NCBI GenBank assembly: GCA_040755335.1
Contig: JBFMAU010000449.1
Span: forward strand, 1 to 6,355
Source: UBA7656 sp040755335
GTDB taxonomy: Bacteria > Acidobacteriota > Blastocatellia > UBA7656
Length of the DNA: 6,355 nt
Direction of reading: 5' to 3'
A program made the position numbers and the translations under genes. Shown here piece by piece: positions 1 to 5,877 of this stretch. Positions within the stretch are counted from its first letter, which is position 1, and the number at the start of each line of letters is the position of its first letter. Below the pieces are notes generated by a model. The model searched no databases. It was not told the origin of the DNA and was given only the letters and a program-made list of their open reading frames with translations.

Positions 1-1040
1 TCGCCCAGCAGAATCATAATGCGGTCGTTGGGGCCGCGCATCACGATGTCTATACTGCTATCCCCGTCGACATCGCACACAATGATATTCCAAGCATGGT
101 GGCCGAGGTCGAATGGCGAACCCGGCGCGGCTTTGAAGCCCCCTGCGCCATCGGCCAGCAATAAGGTGACGAGGCTGCTGTCATCATGAGTTATGACAAA
201 ATCAGGATTCGAATCCCTGTTCACATCACCGATGGCTATATCGTTTGCATAGGTCGGAAGGCTGAAAGGAAAGCTCGCGGCAGATTTGAACCTCCCGATG
301 CCATCGCCTAAAAACATCGAGATGTCTTTTGCGCCTTCATTGGCCGTTACGATATCCATCTTGGAGTCGCGATTGACATCGCTTATTACAATGCTTGCAG
401 GCAGCCTCCCGATTGAAAGCGGGGAACCCGCTGCGTGTCTGAATCCGCCTCTGCCATTGCCTAATAATACGGACATGCTGTTATCTGCTCTGCCTGCATT
501 AGAGCCTGCATTCGCCGTCAGGATGTCGAGATTGCCATCCCGATTCACGTCGATCAGAACCAGTCCATGGTTGTGCGGGTCAGTAGACTTGAGAGGCGCG
601 GGCAGCGATTTGCGAGCAGGCAGGAATTTGCCCTTCCCGTCGCCTGATAATATGGTCAGATTGTAGCCCCCCGCGTGTTGAGCGAACACCAGATCGGGAT
701 TCTTGTCCCCGTTCAAATCGCCGATGGCCACAAACTCAGGCGCCGTTCCTGCAGCAAACGGTGATTGCGGCGCAGCCAGAAAATCGCCCTGACCATCGCC
801 CAGCAGTACCGTCGCATTATTGCTATCTCTATTGGCTGTGATGATGTCAAGCTTTCCGTCTCGATTTATATCTTCAACCGCTATGCTTGTGGGGCGGCTT
901 CCAACGGCAAACGGCGAGCGAGGCGCAGACGCGAAGATAATCTGCCGGGGCGCGACACTGGCTCTGCTTTCTTCCTTGCAGGCCGGGGCAATGGCAGCTA
1001 AAGCCATAGCTGATATCGAAAGAGCGGCAATACGCTTCAT
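1..1040 (-). CDS. FG-GAP/VCBS repeat surface protein (3' end outside the window)
   Basis: The reading frame opens at ATG 1040 and stays open to the left edge, giving 346 codons and no stop, so the C-terminus is missing. A GGAG at 1047-1050 lies six bases before the ATG and supports this start. Residues 1-20 form a short export signal ending at Cys21 (IAPAC), which resembles a lipoprotein signal, but Pro at -2 makes the lipobox atypical. The rest is made of repeats of about 51-57 residues, each with a calcium-loop motif of the DxNxDxxxD type. Their first Asp residues are D57, D108, D164, D221, D272 and D323, and each loop is followed by a segment like LLGDGxGxF. This is the FG-GAP/VCBS repeat, which in known families folds as blades of a beta-propeller. 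Six loops are visible, and a seven-bladed propeller would need at least one more beyond the edge. The likely role is a secreted or surface-anchored structural or binding protein; no enzymatic motif is visible. It lies 115 bases after the amidohydrolase on the same strand, with no obvious terminator between them. Confidence 0.9.
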   Translation of the reverse strand, partial: MKRIAALSISAMALAAIAPACKEESRASVAPRQIIFASAPRSPFAVGSRPTSIAVEDINRDGKLDIITANRDSNNATVLLGDGQGDFLAAPQSPFAAGTAPEFVAIGDLNGDKNPDLVFAQHAGGYNLTILSGDGKGKFLPARKSLPAPLKSTDPHNHGLVLIDVNRDGNLDILTANAGSNAGRADNSMSVLLGNGRGGFRHAAGSPLSIGRLPASIVISDVNRDSKMDIVTANEGAKDISMFLGDGIGRFKSAASFPFSLPTYANDIAIGDVNRDSNPDFVITHDDSSLVTLLLADGAGGFKAAPGSPFDLGHHAWNIIVCDVDGDSSIDIVMRGPNDRIMILLG

Positions 1041-1155
1041 AGCCTTCTCCCTTCGAATGCTCAAAGTTCGGCTGTTTAGACGGCGATAAGGCTGTTTTTC
1101 TTCCCCGCTTCTGTCTATCACGCCGAGGTTGAGCAATTACCTGGGCGACTGCGTA

Positions 1156-2841
1156 TCACTTGCTCGCAGAGAAAACGACCTCGCCGCCGATGACAGTCAT
1201 CACGCAGCGGGTCTTGAGTATCTGGGCTTCGGGTATCTTCATAATGTCCGCCGACAGAACTGTGAGGTCAGCCAGCTTGCCCACTTCAATCGAGCCTTTG
1301 AGGTTTTCTTCAAACGCGGCATAGGCAGCCCAGATCGTAAACATCCTGAGAGCCTGCTCGCGGGTGGCTTTCTCTTCCGGGTGCCAGCCCTCGCCTGAAA
1401 ATCCTCGCTGATCCCTGCGCGCAACCGCGGCGTAAAATTCGATCATCGGCTCGCCCCTCTCTACGGGAGCGTCCGACCCTCCGGCGATGATGCAGCCGCT
1501 ACGGATGAGAGATTGCCATGCATAAGCGCCCGCGAGCCGAGGGATGCCTATGCGGCTGGGCGCGAAATGCAAATCGCCTATGGCGTGCGAAGGCTGCATG
1601 GAAGGAATGACTCCGAGGCGAGCAAAACGCGGAATGTCGACGGGGTTTAGTATCTGCGCATGCTCGACTCTCCATCGCGGGTCGCCGATTTTTCTCTCAC
1701 TGGCAGGCACCGCACTGAAAGCTTTTTCATACCAGTCCAAAATAACGCGATTGGCGCGATCTCCTATGGCGTGAGTTTCAATCTGTATGCCGCGTTTGAG
1801 AGCGTCGACGAGCATGGGAAGAACCTGTTCTTCTTTCTGCGTGAGAAAACCGCTCGTGTCGTGATCGTTGTAAGGTTCGAGCAGCGCCGCTCCCTTCGAT
1901 CCCAGCGCGCCATCGATTGCGACCTTGATCGTGCGCACGGTGAAGCGATTGTCGAATGCTCCGAGTATCGGTCCTTCGCGAAGCAATCTGGCGGTGTCCG
2001 CGCTCGGCCCTCGCACTGCGTTATAGATTCTCAGTTTGATCTTTCCTTCGCTGTAGAGTTTCTGGATCAGTTCGATCTCGCTATAGGAATTGCCCGCGTT
2101 TTGAATCTGGCACCAGCCGAATTCGACGCTGCGCTTTGCGCCCAAATAAATGGCCTGCTCCAGATCGGCGCGAGTCTCTCGCGGGACGTGCGCAGCGATC
2201 AACCCTTGGGCGCGATCGAGAAACATCCCCGAAGGCTCGCCTGTGGATTTATCTTTCATGATCTCGCCGCCGAATGGCGATGGAGTGTTGCGGTCTACTT
2301 TGGCTATGCGGATTGCCGCGCTGTTTGCGACCGAGCCGTGACCGTCTGCGCGCGTGAGATAGACGGGATTAGCGGGCGCGATTTTATCCAAATCCCAGCG
2401 CGTGGGAAATACGGGCGGCTTCCAGAAAGTTTCTATCCATCCGCGGCCCGTTATCCATTCGCCCGCTTTGGCGCGATCAACCCGCTCTTTGACTTTCGCA
2501 AGAAACGCTTCAAGGCTCGTCGTGCCTTCGAGGTTGAGAGTCATCTCTCTCTGGCCGACTCCGGCAAGGTGATAATGCGCGTCCGTGAGTCCCGGCACGA
2601 CTGTGTTTCCGTGAAGATCGACTACGCGAGTCTCGCGGCCCTGATAAGCTTTCACGTCGCGATTAGAGCCTACGAAAATTATCTTTCCCTGTTTGACGGC
2701 TATGGCCTCGGCGCGAGGCGCGCGATCATTTACGGTATAGATGTTGCCGTTTATGAAAACCGCGTCGGCCTGCTCGGCTGCCGATTGAACCGACGCAAGA
2801 CACAGGCTGACGAGCGTGAGCGTCAGGATGGCTTTTTTCAT
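1156..2841 (-). CDS. Secreted amidohydrolase, YtcJ-like (Amidohydro_3 family)
   Basis: A 561-residue metal-dependent hydrolase of the amidohydrolase superfamily. The frame is open further upstream to 2982, but the ATG at 2841 is preferred: GGAGG lies five bases before it and the protein then begins with a signal peptide (MKKAILTLTLVSLCLASVQS, cleavage near residue 20). The 47 residues upstream of it look like translated intergenic DNA and overlap an inverted repeat. Family hallmarks appear in order: an N-terminal beta-sandwich strand (VFINGNIYTV, 28-37), metal-binding H89-x-H91 in TDAHYHL, K306 in IKVAIDGALGS (the likely carboxylated lysine), H357 in ETHAIGD, H394 in VEHAQ, D457 in GGSDAPVERGEP, and the C-terminal GSIEVGKLADLTVLSADI segment (516-533). 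The length is normal for the family and no key residue is missing. Members hydrolyse C-N bonds in amides, carbamates or cyclic imides, but the substrate cannot be told from sequence. The export signal implies action in the periplasm or outside the cell. Confidence 0.93.
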   Translation of the reverse strand: MKKAILTLTLVSLCLASVQSAAEQADAVFINGNIYTVNDRAPRAEAIAVKQGKIIFVGSNRDVKAYQGRETRVVDLHGNTVVPGLTDAHYHLAGVGQREMTLNLEGTTSLEAFLAKVKERVDRAKAGEWITGRGWIETFWKPPVFPTRWDLDKIAPANPVYLTRADGHGSVANSAAIRIAKVDRNTPSPFGGEIMKDKSTGEPSGMFLDRAQGLIAAHVPRETRADLEQAIYLGAKRSVEFGWCQIQNAGNSYSEIELIQKLYSEGKIKLRIYNAVRGPSADTARLLREGPILGAFDNRFTVRTIKVAIDGALGSKGAALLEPYNDHDTSGFLTQKEEQVLPMLVDALKRGIQIETHAIGDRANRVILDWYEKAFSAVPASERKIGDPRWRVEHAQILNPVDIPRFARLGVIPSMQPSHAIGDLHFAPSRIGIPRLAGAYAWQSLIRSGCIIAGGSDAPVERGEPMIEFYAAVARRDQRGFSGEGWHPEEKATREQALRMFTIWAAYAAFEENLKGSIEVGKLADLTVLSADIMKIPEAQILKTRCVMTVIGGEVVFSASK

Positions 2842-2846
2842 CTTTC

Positions 2847-2851
2847 CCTCC
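2847..2851 (-). promoter_or_regulatory. Ribosome binding site deciding the amidohydrolase start
   Basis: The minus strand reads GGAGG here, five bases before ATG 2841. This near-perfect Shine-Dalgarno fixes the start at the methionine that opens the signal peptide, not at the in-frame ATG at 2982. Confidence 0.8.
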
Positions 2852-2874
2852 ACAGGCAGGTTTTGGAAGGAAAG

Positions 2875-2903
2875 ATAGTAGCCAACATCAATAGAAAAGT
2901 AAA
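2875..2903 (-). promoter_or_regulatory. Possible sigma-70-like promoter for the amidohydrolase
   Basis: On the minus strand TTTACT (2898-2903) and TACTAT (2875-2880) are separated by 17 bases. Each matches four of six consensus positions. It lies about 35 bases before the start codon in an AT-rich stretch. A 13-base dyad, AGCGATgATCGCT (2928-2940), sits about 25 bases upstream of the -35 and could be an operator. The support is weak, because hexamers of this quality occur by chance and promoter consensus in this lineage may differ. Confidence 0.25.
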
Positions 2904-2976
2904 AAGGCAAAAGTAACTTCTCTAATGAGCGATGATCGCTGACCGAGGGCGATTTAGCTTTCGGCTTGAAGGACGG

Positions 2977-3054
2977 AACCACAGATGAACACCGATGGAC
3001 ACAGATAGAAAAGGCCGAAGTTTTATCGGTGTTTATCCGCGTTCATCTGTGGTT
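2977..3054. repeat. Inverted repeat built of 10-bp units (dispersed-repeat type)
   Basis: Two 34-base arms (2977-3010 and 3021-3054) flank a 10-base centre. The outer 14 bases, AACCACAGATGAAC, are perfectly inverted; the inner 20 match at 14 positions. Each arm consists of three degenerate 10-base units of the form CACAGATGAA, CACCGATGGA, CACAGATAGA. The repeat period is therefore about one helical turn. From memory, similar 'CACAGATGAACAC' sequences recur between genes in many unrelated bacterial genomes. It begins 20 bases beyond the beta-helix stop codon, so its transcript could fold into a 3' hairpin, but no T-tract follows and a classical intrinsic terminator is not supported. Confidence 0.8.
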
Positions 3055-3073
3055 TCAATTCTTCTTCCCGTCC

Positions 3074-5074
3074 TCAAGGCGCGGCGGTGATCTTCACTAA
3101 ATCAATCGAATGCTTCCATCTGCTCGCTGTCACATCGCCACTTCTGAGGCGAACTCTCACCTGACCTGAAGATGAAATGTAGAGCGCGGGATTCGACACA
3201 TCGATCAGGACAGTTTGATCGCTCTTGCTCGTGATGCGGCGGTCGTCGAGCGTGTCCCATTGACCGGTCGCAAAATTGAAGAGCATAACGCGCTGTTGCT
3301 GCGGCTTGACGGAAACCTTCGCTTCCACTGTCACCACGAGGCTCGACAACGCAGGGAGCGAAGTCTCGAACAAGTAAGTCGATTGGACAGTCTGAAAACC
3401 ATCCGAACTGCCGGACTTGATTTGAAGATAAACGCCGTCCGACAAGTGAACGCTCGTGTGATTGCCCGCTCTCACTTTGCCCACATCGATTGCGACCGAT
3501 GAGCAGGCGTAATCCTGCGCGACGGGAGGCGTTTGAGAAACGGTGATATATCCGATTCTGGTTTTGACAGACATCCCCGCAGCATTCGAAGCCGTCAGCA
3601 CGACGCTGTAGCTTCCGGCGTTTTGATACGTGTGCGAAGGATTTTTCTGAGTAGAACTTCCTCCGTCGCCGAAATCCCATTGCCACGCGGTCGCAGCGGT
3701 CGACAAATCTGTGAACTGAACCGTGAGAGGAGCATTGCCGCTTACGGGGCTTGCAGAAAAATCAGCGACTGGCGCTTGAGGCGACTGCACGGTTTCGTAG
3801 CACCCCGCGTCGTGCTTCGCACCTTGAGGGCGCGAGACTCCTTCGATATCGTCGGTGACATCCGTGAGCGATGCGCCGAAATCCTGCGCGGGCGAGGTCG
3901 ACTTCAATCGAAAGTTCAAAGCCGCCGCGTCTATGAATAACTGATCGAGAGTCGCCGCAACCGAATGAAGATCGTATCCGCGCGATTGCCATTGAGAGAG
4001 ATTCATATTCGTGTCGCCGCCGTCCGTGCTGAAGCGCGGGACGATGATGTTGTAATCGCTCTCGAATCCGCTCGCCAAGTCCGAGTACAGATTTATCGCG
4101 CCGCGAAACGAATGCGCGTTGTAGAGAATGTTGTTTTTGATCTTGTTGCCCGCAGGGTTCGACTGGCCTTCGGTCGAAGCGGGGATGTTGATGCACCATC
4201 GCCCGTTTGCGGGCATAACGATGGTGTTGTTGTATACGCGATTGCGGCTCGATCCTTCTGCGCCATCTATGGCATAAAGCGAGATGCCACTCGCGCGATT
4301 GTTGTAGAGCAGGTTGTTGCGAATGATGCTGTCCGATACCCCGTCGCAGTTTATGCCCGATCCTCCGCCCACGCCGTTTTCCCATACGATATTTTTTTCG
4401 ACCGTCGCGAAAGAAATTATTCCGTCGCCGGGAGTGAAATTGCGGTCGCCATTCATGTGAAGCCCCGCGGCGTAGTTGTGATGCAGATTGTTGTTTCGAA
4501 TCACAGGGTAATCCCCGCTGTTGCTCTGATAGATTCCATGCTCGCCGTTCGAGAAAGACTCATTGTTTTCAATAACCGGATAGTAACAAAAGGCAAGAAA
4601 GATGCCCGTCAGACGGCTGCCATGCGCGCGACAGTTTTGAACCGTGACATGATCCGTGAATCGAAGATCGATTCCGTACCTTGCGCCGTTAGCCACCTCG
4701 AATCCGTCTATGATCCAGTAGCTCACCACCCCGTCGAAGTTTTCGATTTCGATGAGGCTCTGATGTCTGTTCGCGGGACTGAGCGAATTGATTAGGACAG
4801 CGGCTCCCGTTGCGGCTTTGAGAGTGCAGGGAGCCGTGGGTGTGCCTGATCGCCCGATGCGGCATCCGGCATACGCGCCCGACGCGACGAGGATGGTGTC
4901 GCCCGCTGATATGTGATCGACGGCGTATTGAATAGTCTGCCAAGGAAGAGCTTCGGTTCCGGGGTTGTTGTTGTTGCCTGCGGTTGAAACGTAGTAAGTG
5001 TTTGCCGACGCGGTGACGGATAGAAAAAATACTGCGCTCAAAGAGATGATCAGATATCGAAAGCCTTTCACCAT
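3074..5074 (-). CDS. Secreted right-handed beta-helix protein with PKD domain
   Basis: A 666-residue exported protein. ATG 5074 is chosen over the upstream in-frame ATG at 5137 because AAAGGAGGG lies just before it and a clean signal peptide follows (residues 1-24, cleavage ASA|NT). Residues about 26-75 (YYVSTAGNNNNPGT, then SAGDTILVASGAY) resemble the DUF1565/pectate-lyase-like opening of beta-helix proteins. Residues about 105-345 carry parallel beta-helix coils with an asparagine ladder: VIENN 167, VIRNN 191, TVEKN 224, IIRNN 250, RVYNN 279 and KIKNN 311. A segment RPQGAKHDAGCYE (415-427) closes this part, as in other such proteins. A PKD domain follows (about 434-514) with its hallmark WDFGDGG (466-472) and HTY (481-483). 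The last 150 residues (518-666) form a beta-rich module I do not recognise. The family includes polysaccharide lyases and adhesins, but no catalytic residues can be assigned, so carbohydrate binding or cleavage is inference. The divergent neighbour is another surface protein. Confidence 0.9.
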   Translation of the reverse strand: MVKGFRYLIISLSAVFFLSVTASANTYYVSTAGNNNNPGTEALPWQTIQYAVDHISAGDTILVASGAYAGCRIGRSGTPTAPCTLKAATGAAVLINSLSPANRHQSLIEIENFDGVVSYWIIDGFEVANGARYGIDLRFTDHVTVQNCRAHGSRLTGIFLAFCYYPVIENNESFSNGEHGIYQSNSGDYPVIRNNNLHHNYAAGLHMNGDRNFTPGDGIISFATVEKNIVWENGVGGGSGINCDGVSDSIIRNNLLYNNRASGISLYAIDGAEGSSRNRVYNNTIVMPANGRWCINIPASTEGQSNPAGNKIKNNILYNAHSFRGAINLYSDLASGFESDYNIIVPRFSTDGGDTNMNLSQWQSRGYDLHSVAATLDQLFIDAAALNFRLKSTSPAQDFGASLTDVTDDIEGVSRPQGAKHDAGCYETVQSPQAPVADFSASPVSGNAPLTVQFTDLSTAATAWQWDFGDGGSSTQKNPSHTYQNAGSYSVVLTASNAAGMSVKTRIGYITVSQTPPVAQDYACSSVAIDVGKVRAGNHTSVHLSDGVYLQIKSGSSDGFQTVQSTYLFETSLPALSSLVVTVEAKVSVKPQQQRVMLFNFATGQWDTLDDRRITSKSDQTVLIDVSNPALYISSSGQVRVRLRSGDVTASRWKHSIDLVKITAAP

Positions 5075-5079
5075 AAGGC

Positions 5080-5084
5080 CCTCC
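5080..5084 (-). promoter_or_regulatory. Ribosome binding site deciding the beta-helix protein start
   Basis: The minus strand reads AAAGGAGGG across 5079-5087, with the GGAGG core five bases before ATG 5074. It selects the start that opens the signal peptide and excludes the in-frame ATG at 5137. Confidence 0.8.
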
Positions 5085-5148
5085 TTTCGAGTAAGAGTCG
5101 GAGCGCGGATAGGGCGGTGAGGATGCGGGCCGATCAATTCGATCAGCT

Positions 5149-5177
5149 ATATTGTTTTCGAATGAGGATGCTGGCAA
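5149..5177 (-). promoter_or_regulatory. Weak candidate promoter for the beta-helix gene
   Basis: On the minus strand TTGCCA (5172-5177, five of six to TTGACA) is followed after 17 bases by CAATAT (5149-5154, three of six to TATAAT). It lies about 75 bases before the start codon. The -35 is good and the -10 poor. It sits 64 bases from the MITE, so it would have survived that insertion. Confidence 0.2.
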
Positions 5178-5240
5178 ATCAGGGGGCAGACGTGACAGGC
5201 TGGATTGTACTCAGAGCGGAGCCGCGTTTCAATACTTTCC

Positions 5241-5250
5241 ATTCGTGAGC
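5241..5250. repeat. Left target-site duplication of the MITE
   Basis: ATTCGTGAGC directly abuts the left terminal inverted repeat and is repeated without change at 5425-5434 on the other side. A perfect 10-base duplication is the footprint of transposition. Confidence 0.9.
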
Positions 5251-5424
5251 CAGGGCTGTTGCAAAGTCGGTTGACAAAGATAGCAGGGCAATCTTGTAGG
5301 GGCGGTGCCTCCGTGCCCGCCCCGGTTTGGAGTTATTTCGAGCTTTGAAATCTTCCTGTGCAAGGCTGGGGTGGCCAGAGACGGCCACCCCTACAGGTCT
5401 ACTTTCTACTTTGCAACAGCCCTG
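5251..5424. mobile_element. 174-bp MITE (non-autonomous transposon)
   Basis: The element has perfect 17-base terminal inverted repeats, CAGGGCTGTTGCAAAGT at 5251-5267 and its reverse complement at 5408-5424. It is flanked on both sides by the 10-base direct repeat ATTCGTGAGC. It is far too short to encode a transposase, so it must have been moved by an enzyme encoded elsewhere. CAGGG ends with an 8-10 bp duplication recall the ISAs1 family, but this assignment is from memory and unproven. Perfect ends and duplication suggest a fairly recent insertion. It landed between divergent genes, where it should be harmless or could affect transcription. The interior holds a separate palindromic GC-rich module (5295-5395). 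Confidence 0.9.
5295..5395. repeat. Nested GC-rich palindromic module inside the MITE
   Basis: The outer arms are TGTAGGGG (5295-5302) and CCCCTACA (5388-5395). Inside lie two hairpins. The first pairs GGGGCGG (5299-5305) with CCGCCCC (5317-5323). The second is a perfect 9-base stem GGGGTGGCC (5368-5376) with GGCCACCCC (5383-5391) around a six-base loop. From memory, GTAGGGGC...GCCCCTAC palindromes are common dispersed repeats in environmental bacteria. The outer arms share bases with both hairpins, so the long fold and the two local folds exclude each other. Confidence 0.75.
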
Positions 5425-5434
5425 ATTCGTGAGC
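5425..5434. repeat. Right target-site duplication of the MITE
   Basis: ATTCGTGAGC, identical to 5241-5250, directly follows the right terminal inverted repeat. Removing the element plus one copy would join 5250 to 5435 and restore the pre-insertion sequence. Confidence 0.9.
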
Positions 5435-5580
5435 GAGGATGCGACAGATCGCGCTTCGTCCGGCTCTATGCCTTCAATTGCCCGTCGAAAAGTTGCCTGG
5501 ATATTCGGCCCGCGGTCGAGTAAGATAAGCCCCGACTGACGATTCTTCATCAGGCAATGCTTCAGAGTTTTGCTTCGAGT

Positions 5581-5604
5581 ATAAAAGACGGTCTTTCGAG
5601 ACCG
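5581..5604 (-). terminator. Possible weak terminator, minus strand
   Basis: CGGTCT (5589-5594) pairs with AGACCG (5599-5604) around a four-base loop. On the minus strand the stem is followed by TCTTTTAT (5588-5581), as in an intrinsic terminator. The stem is only six pairs and no minus-strand gene lies upstream to be terminated, so it may instead be incidental or part of the 5' leader of the plus-strand gene. Confidence 0.25.
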
Positions 5605-5865
5605 GGATGAAAAAAAGCAACGGACTCTTTTCGCTCGCTGTACTTCGCCGCGCTGTCGCCCGTTTTCGCAATGCGCGCGCCTGCTTTCTGTTTTGAAAAT
5701 CGAGCTTCATCTCTCCGGCGACGCTTTGAGCGTTTGGCTGTGAGGCTCTATCGCTGAAGCTCTTCGCAACGGTCTGACCCGGCAATTCCCCAGATGCCAG
5801 GCAGAGAGGTCAGAGCAACAAACCTGAGATCATTATTTCGCCGAGCGGCTCGTCCGCCTTCACAA

Positions 5866-5870
5866 GGGAG
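5866..5870 (+). promoter_or_regulatory. Ribosome binding site of the DUF11 gene
   Basis: AAGGGAG ends seven bases before ATG 5878. It supports that codon as the start, which also places an Arg-rich, then hydrophobic, signal sequence at the N-terminus. Confidence 0.7.
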
Positions 5871-5877
5871 TGGTGTT

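Larger units (their letters stand above)
5435..5877. other. Intergenic leader region of the DUF11 gene
   Basis: No convincing gene is visible in these 443 bases. Small open frames on the minus strand lack ribosome binding sites and recognisable protein features. Visible structures are a 6-bp hairpin with a TTCG loop (5589-5604), a small dyad ACGCTttgAGCGT (5721-5733), and a nested inverted repeat at 5773-5814 (TCTGACC with GGTCAGA, enclosing GGCA with TGCC). The promoter of the DUF11 gene should lie here, but no strong -35/-10 pair stands out. No known riboswitch was recognised. Confidence 0.6.

Noticed and set aside
286..666. A 126-codon plus-strand frame over the FG-GAP gene
   Set aside because: It only mirrors the repeated calcium-loop codons of the minus-strand repeat protein.
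1660..2916. A 418-codon open frame on the plus strand, antisense to the amidohydrolase
   Set aside because: Its translation shows no family motif, it lies wholly opposite a well-supported enzyme gene with all catalytic residues, and such mirror frames arise from codon bias.
2977..3054. The regular 10-bp units as a CRISPR array
   Set aside because: There are no spacers: the units are contiguous, degenerate and arranged as one inverted repeat.
3965..4795. A 276-codon plus-strand frame opposite the beta-helix gene
   Set aside because: The product has no recognisable domain and no ribosome binding site; the opposite strand encodes clear beta-helix coils.
5179..5550. A 123-codon minus-strand frame upstream of the beta-helix gene
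   Set aside because: It runs straight through the MITE. Taking out the element and one duplication (184 bases) shifts the frame and soon meets a stop, so it is not an ancestral gene.
5558..5585. TATAAA at 5580-5585 as a -10 box for the DUF11 gene
   Set aside because: No acceptable -35 hexamer lies 16-18 bases upstream, and the site is almost 300 bases before the start codon.
5474..5785. A 103-codon minus-strand frame in the divergent intergenic region
   Set aside because: No ribosome binding site, low-complexity basic composition, and no recognisable domain.
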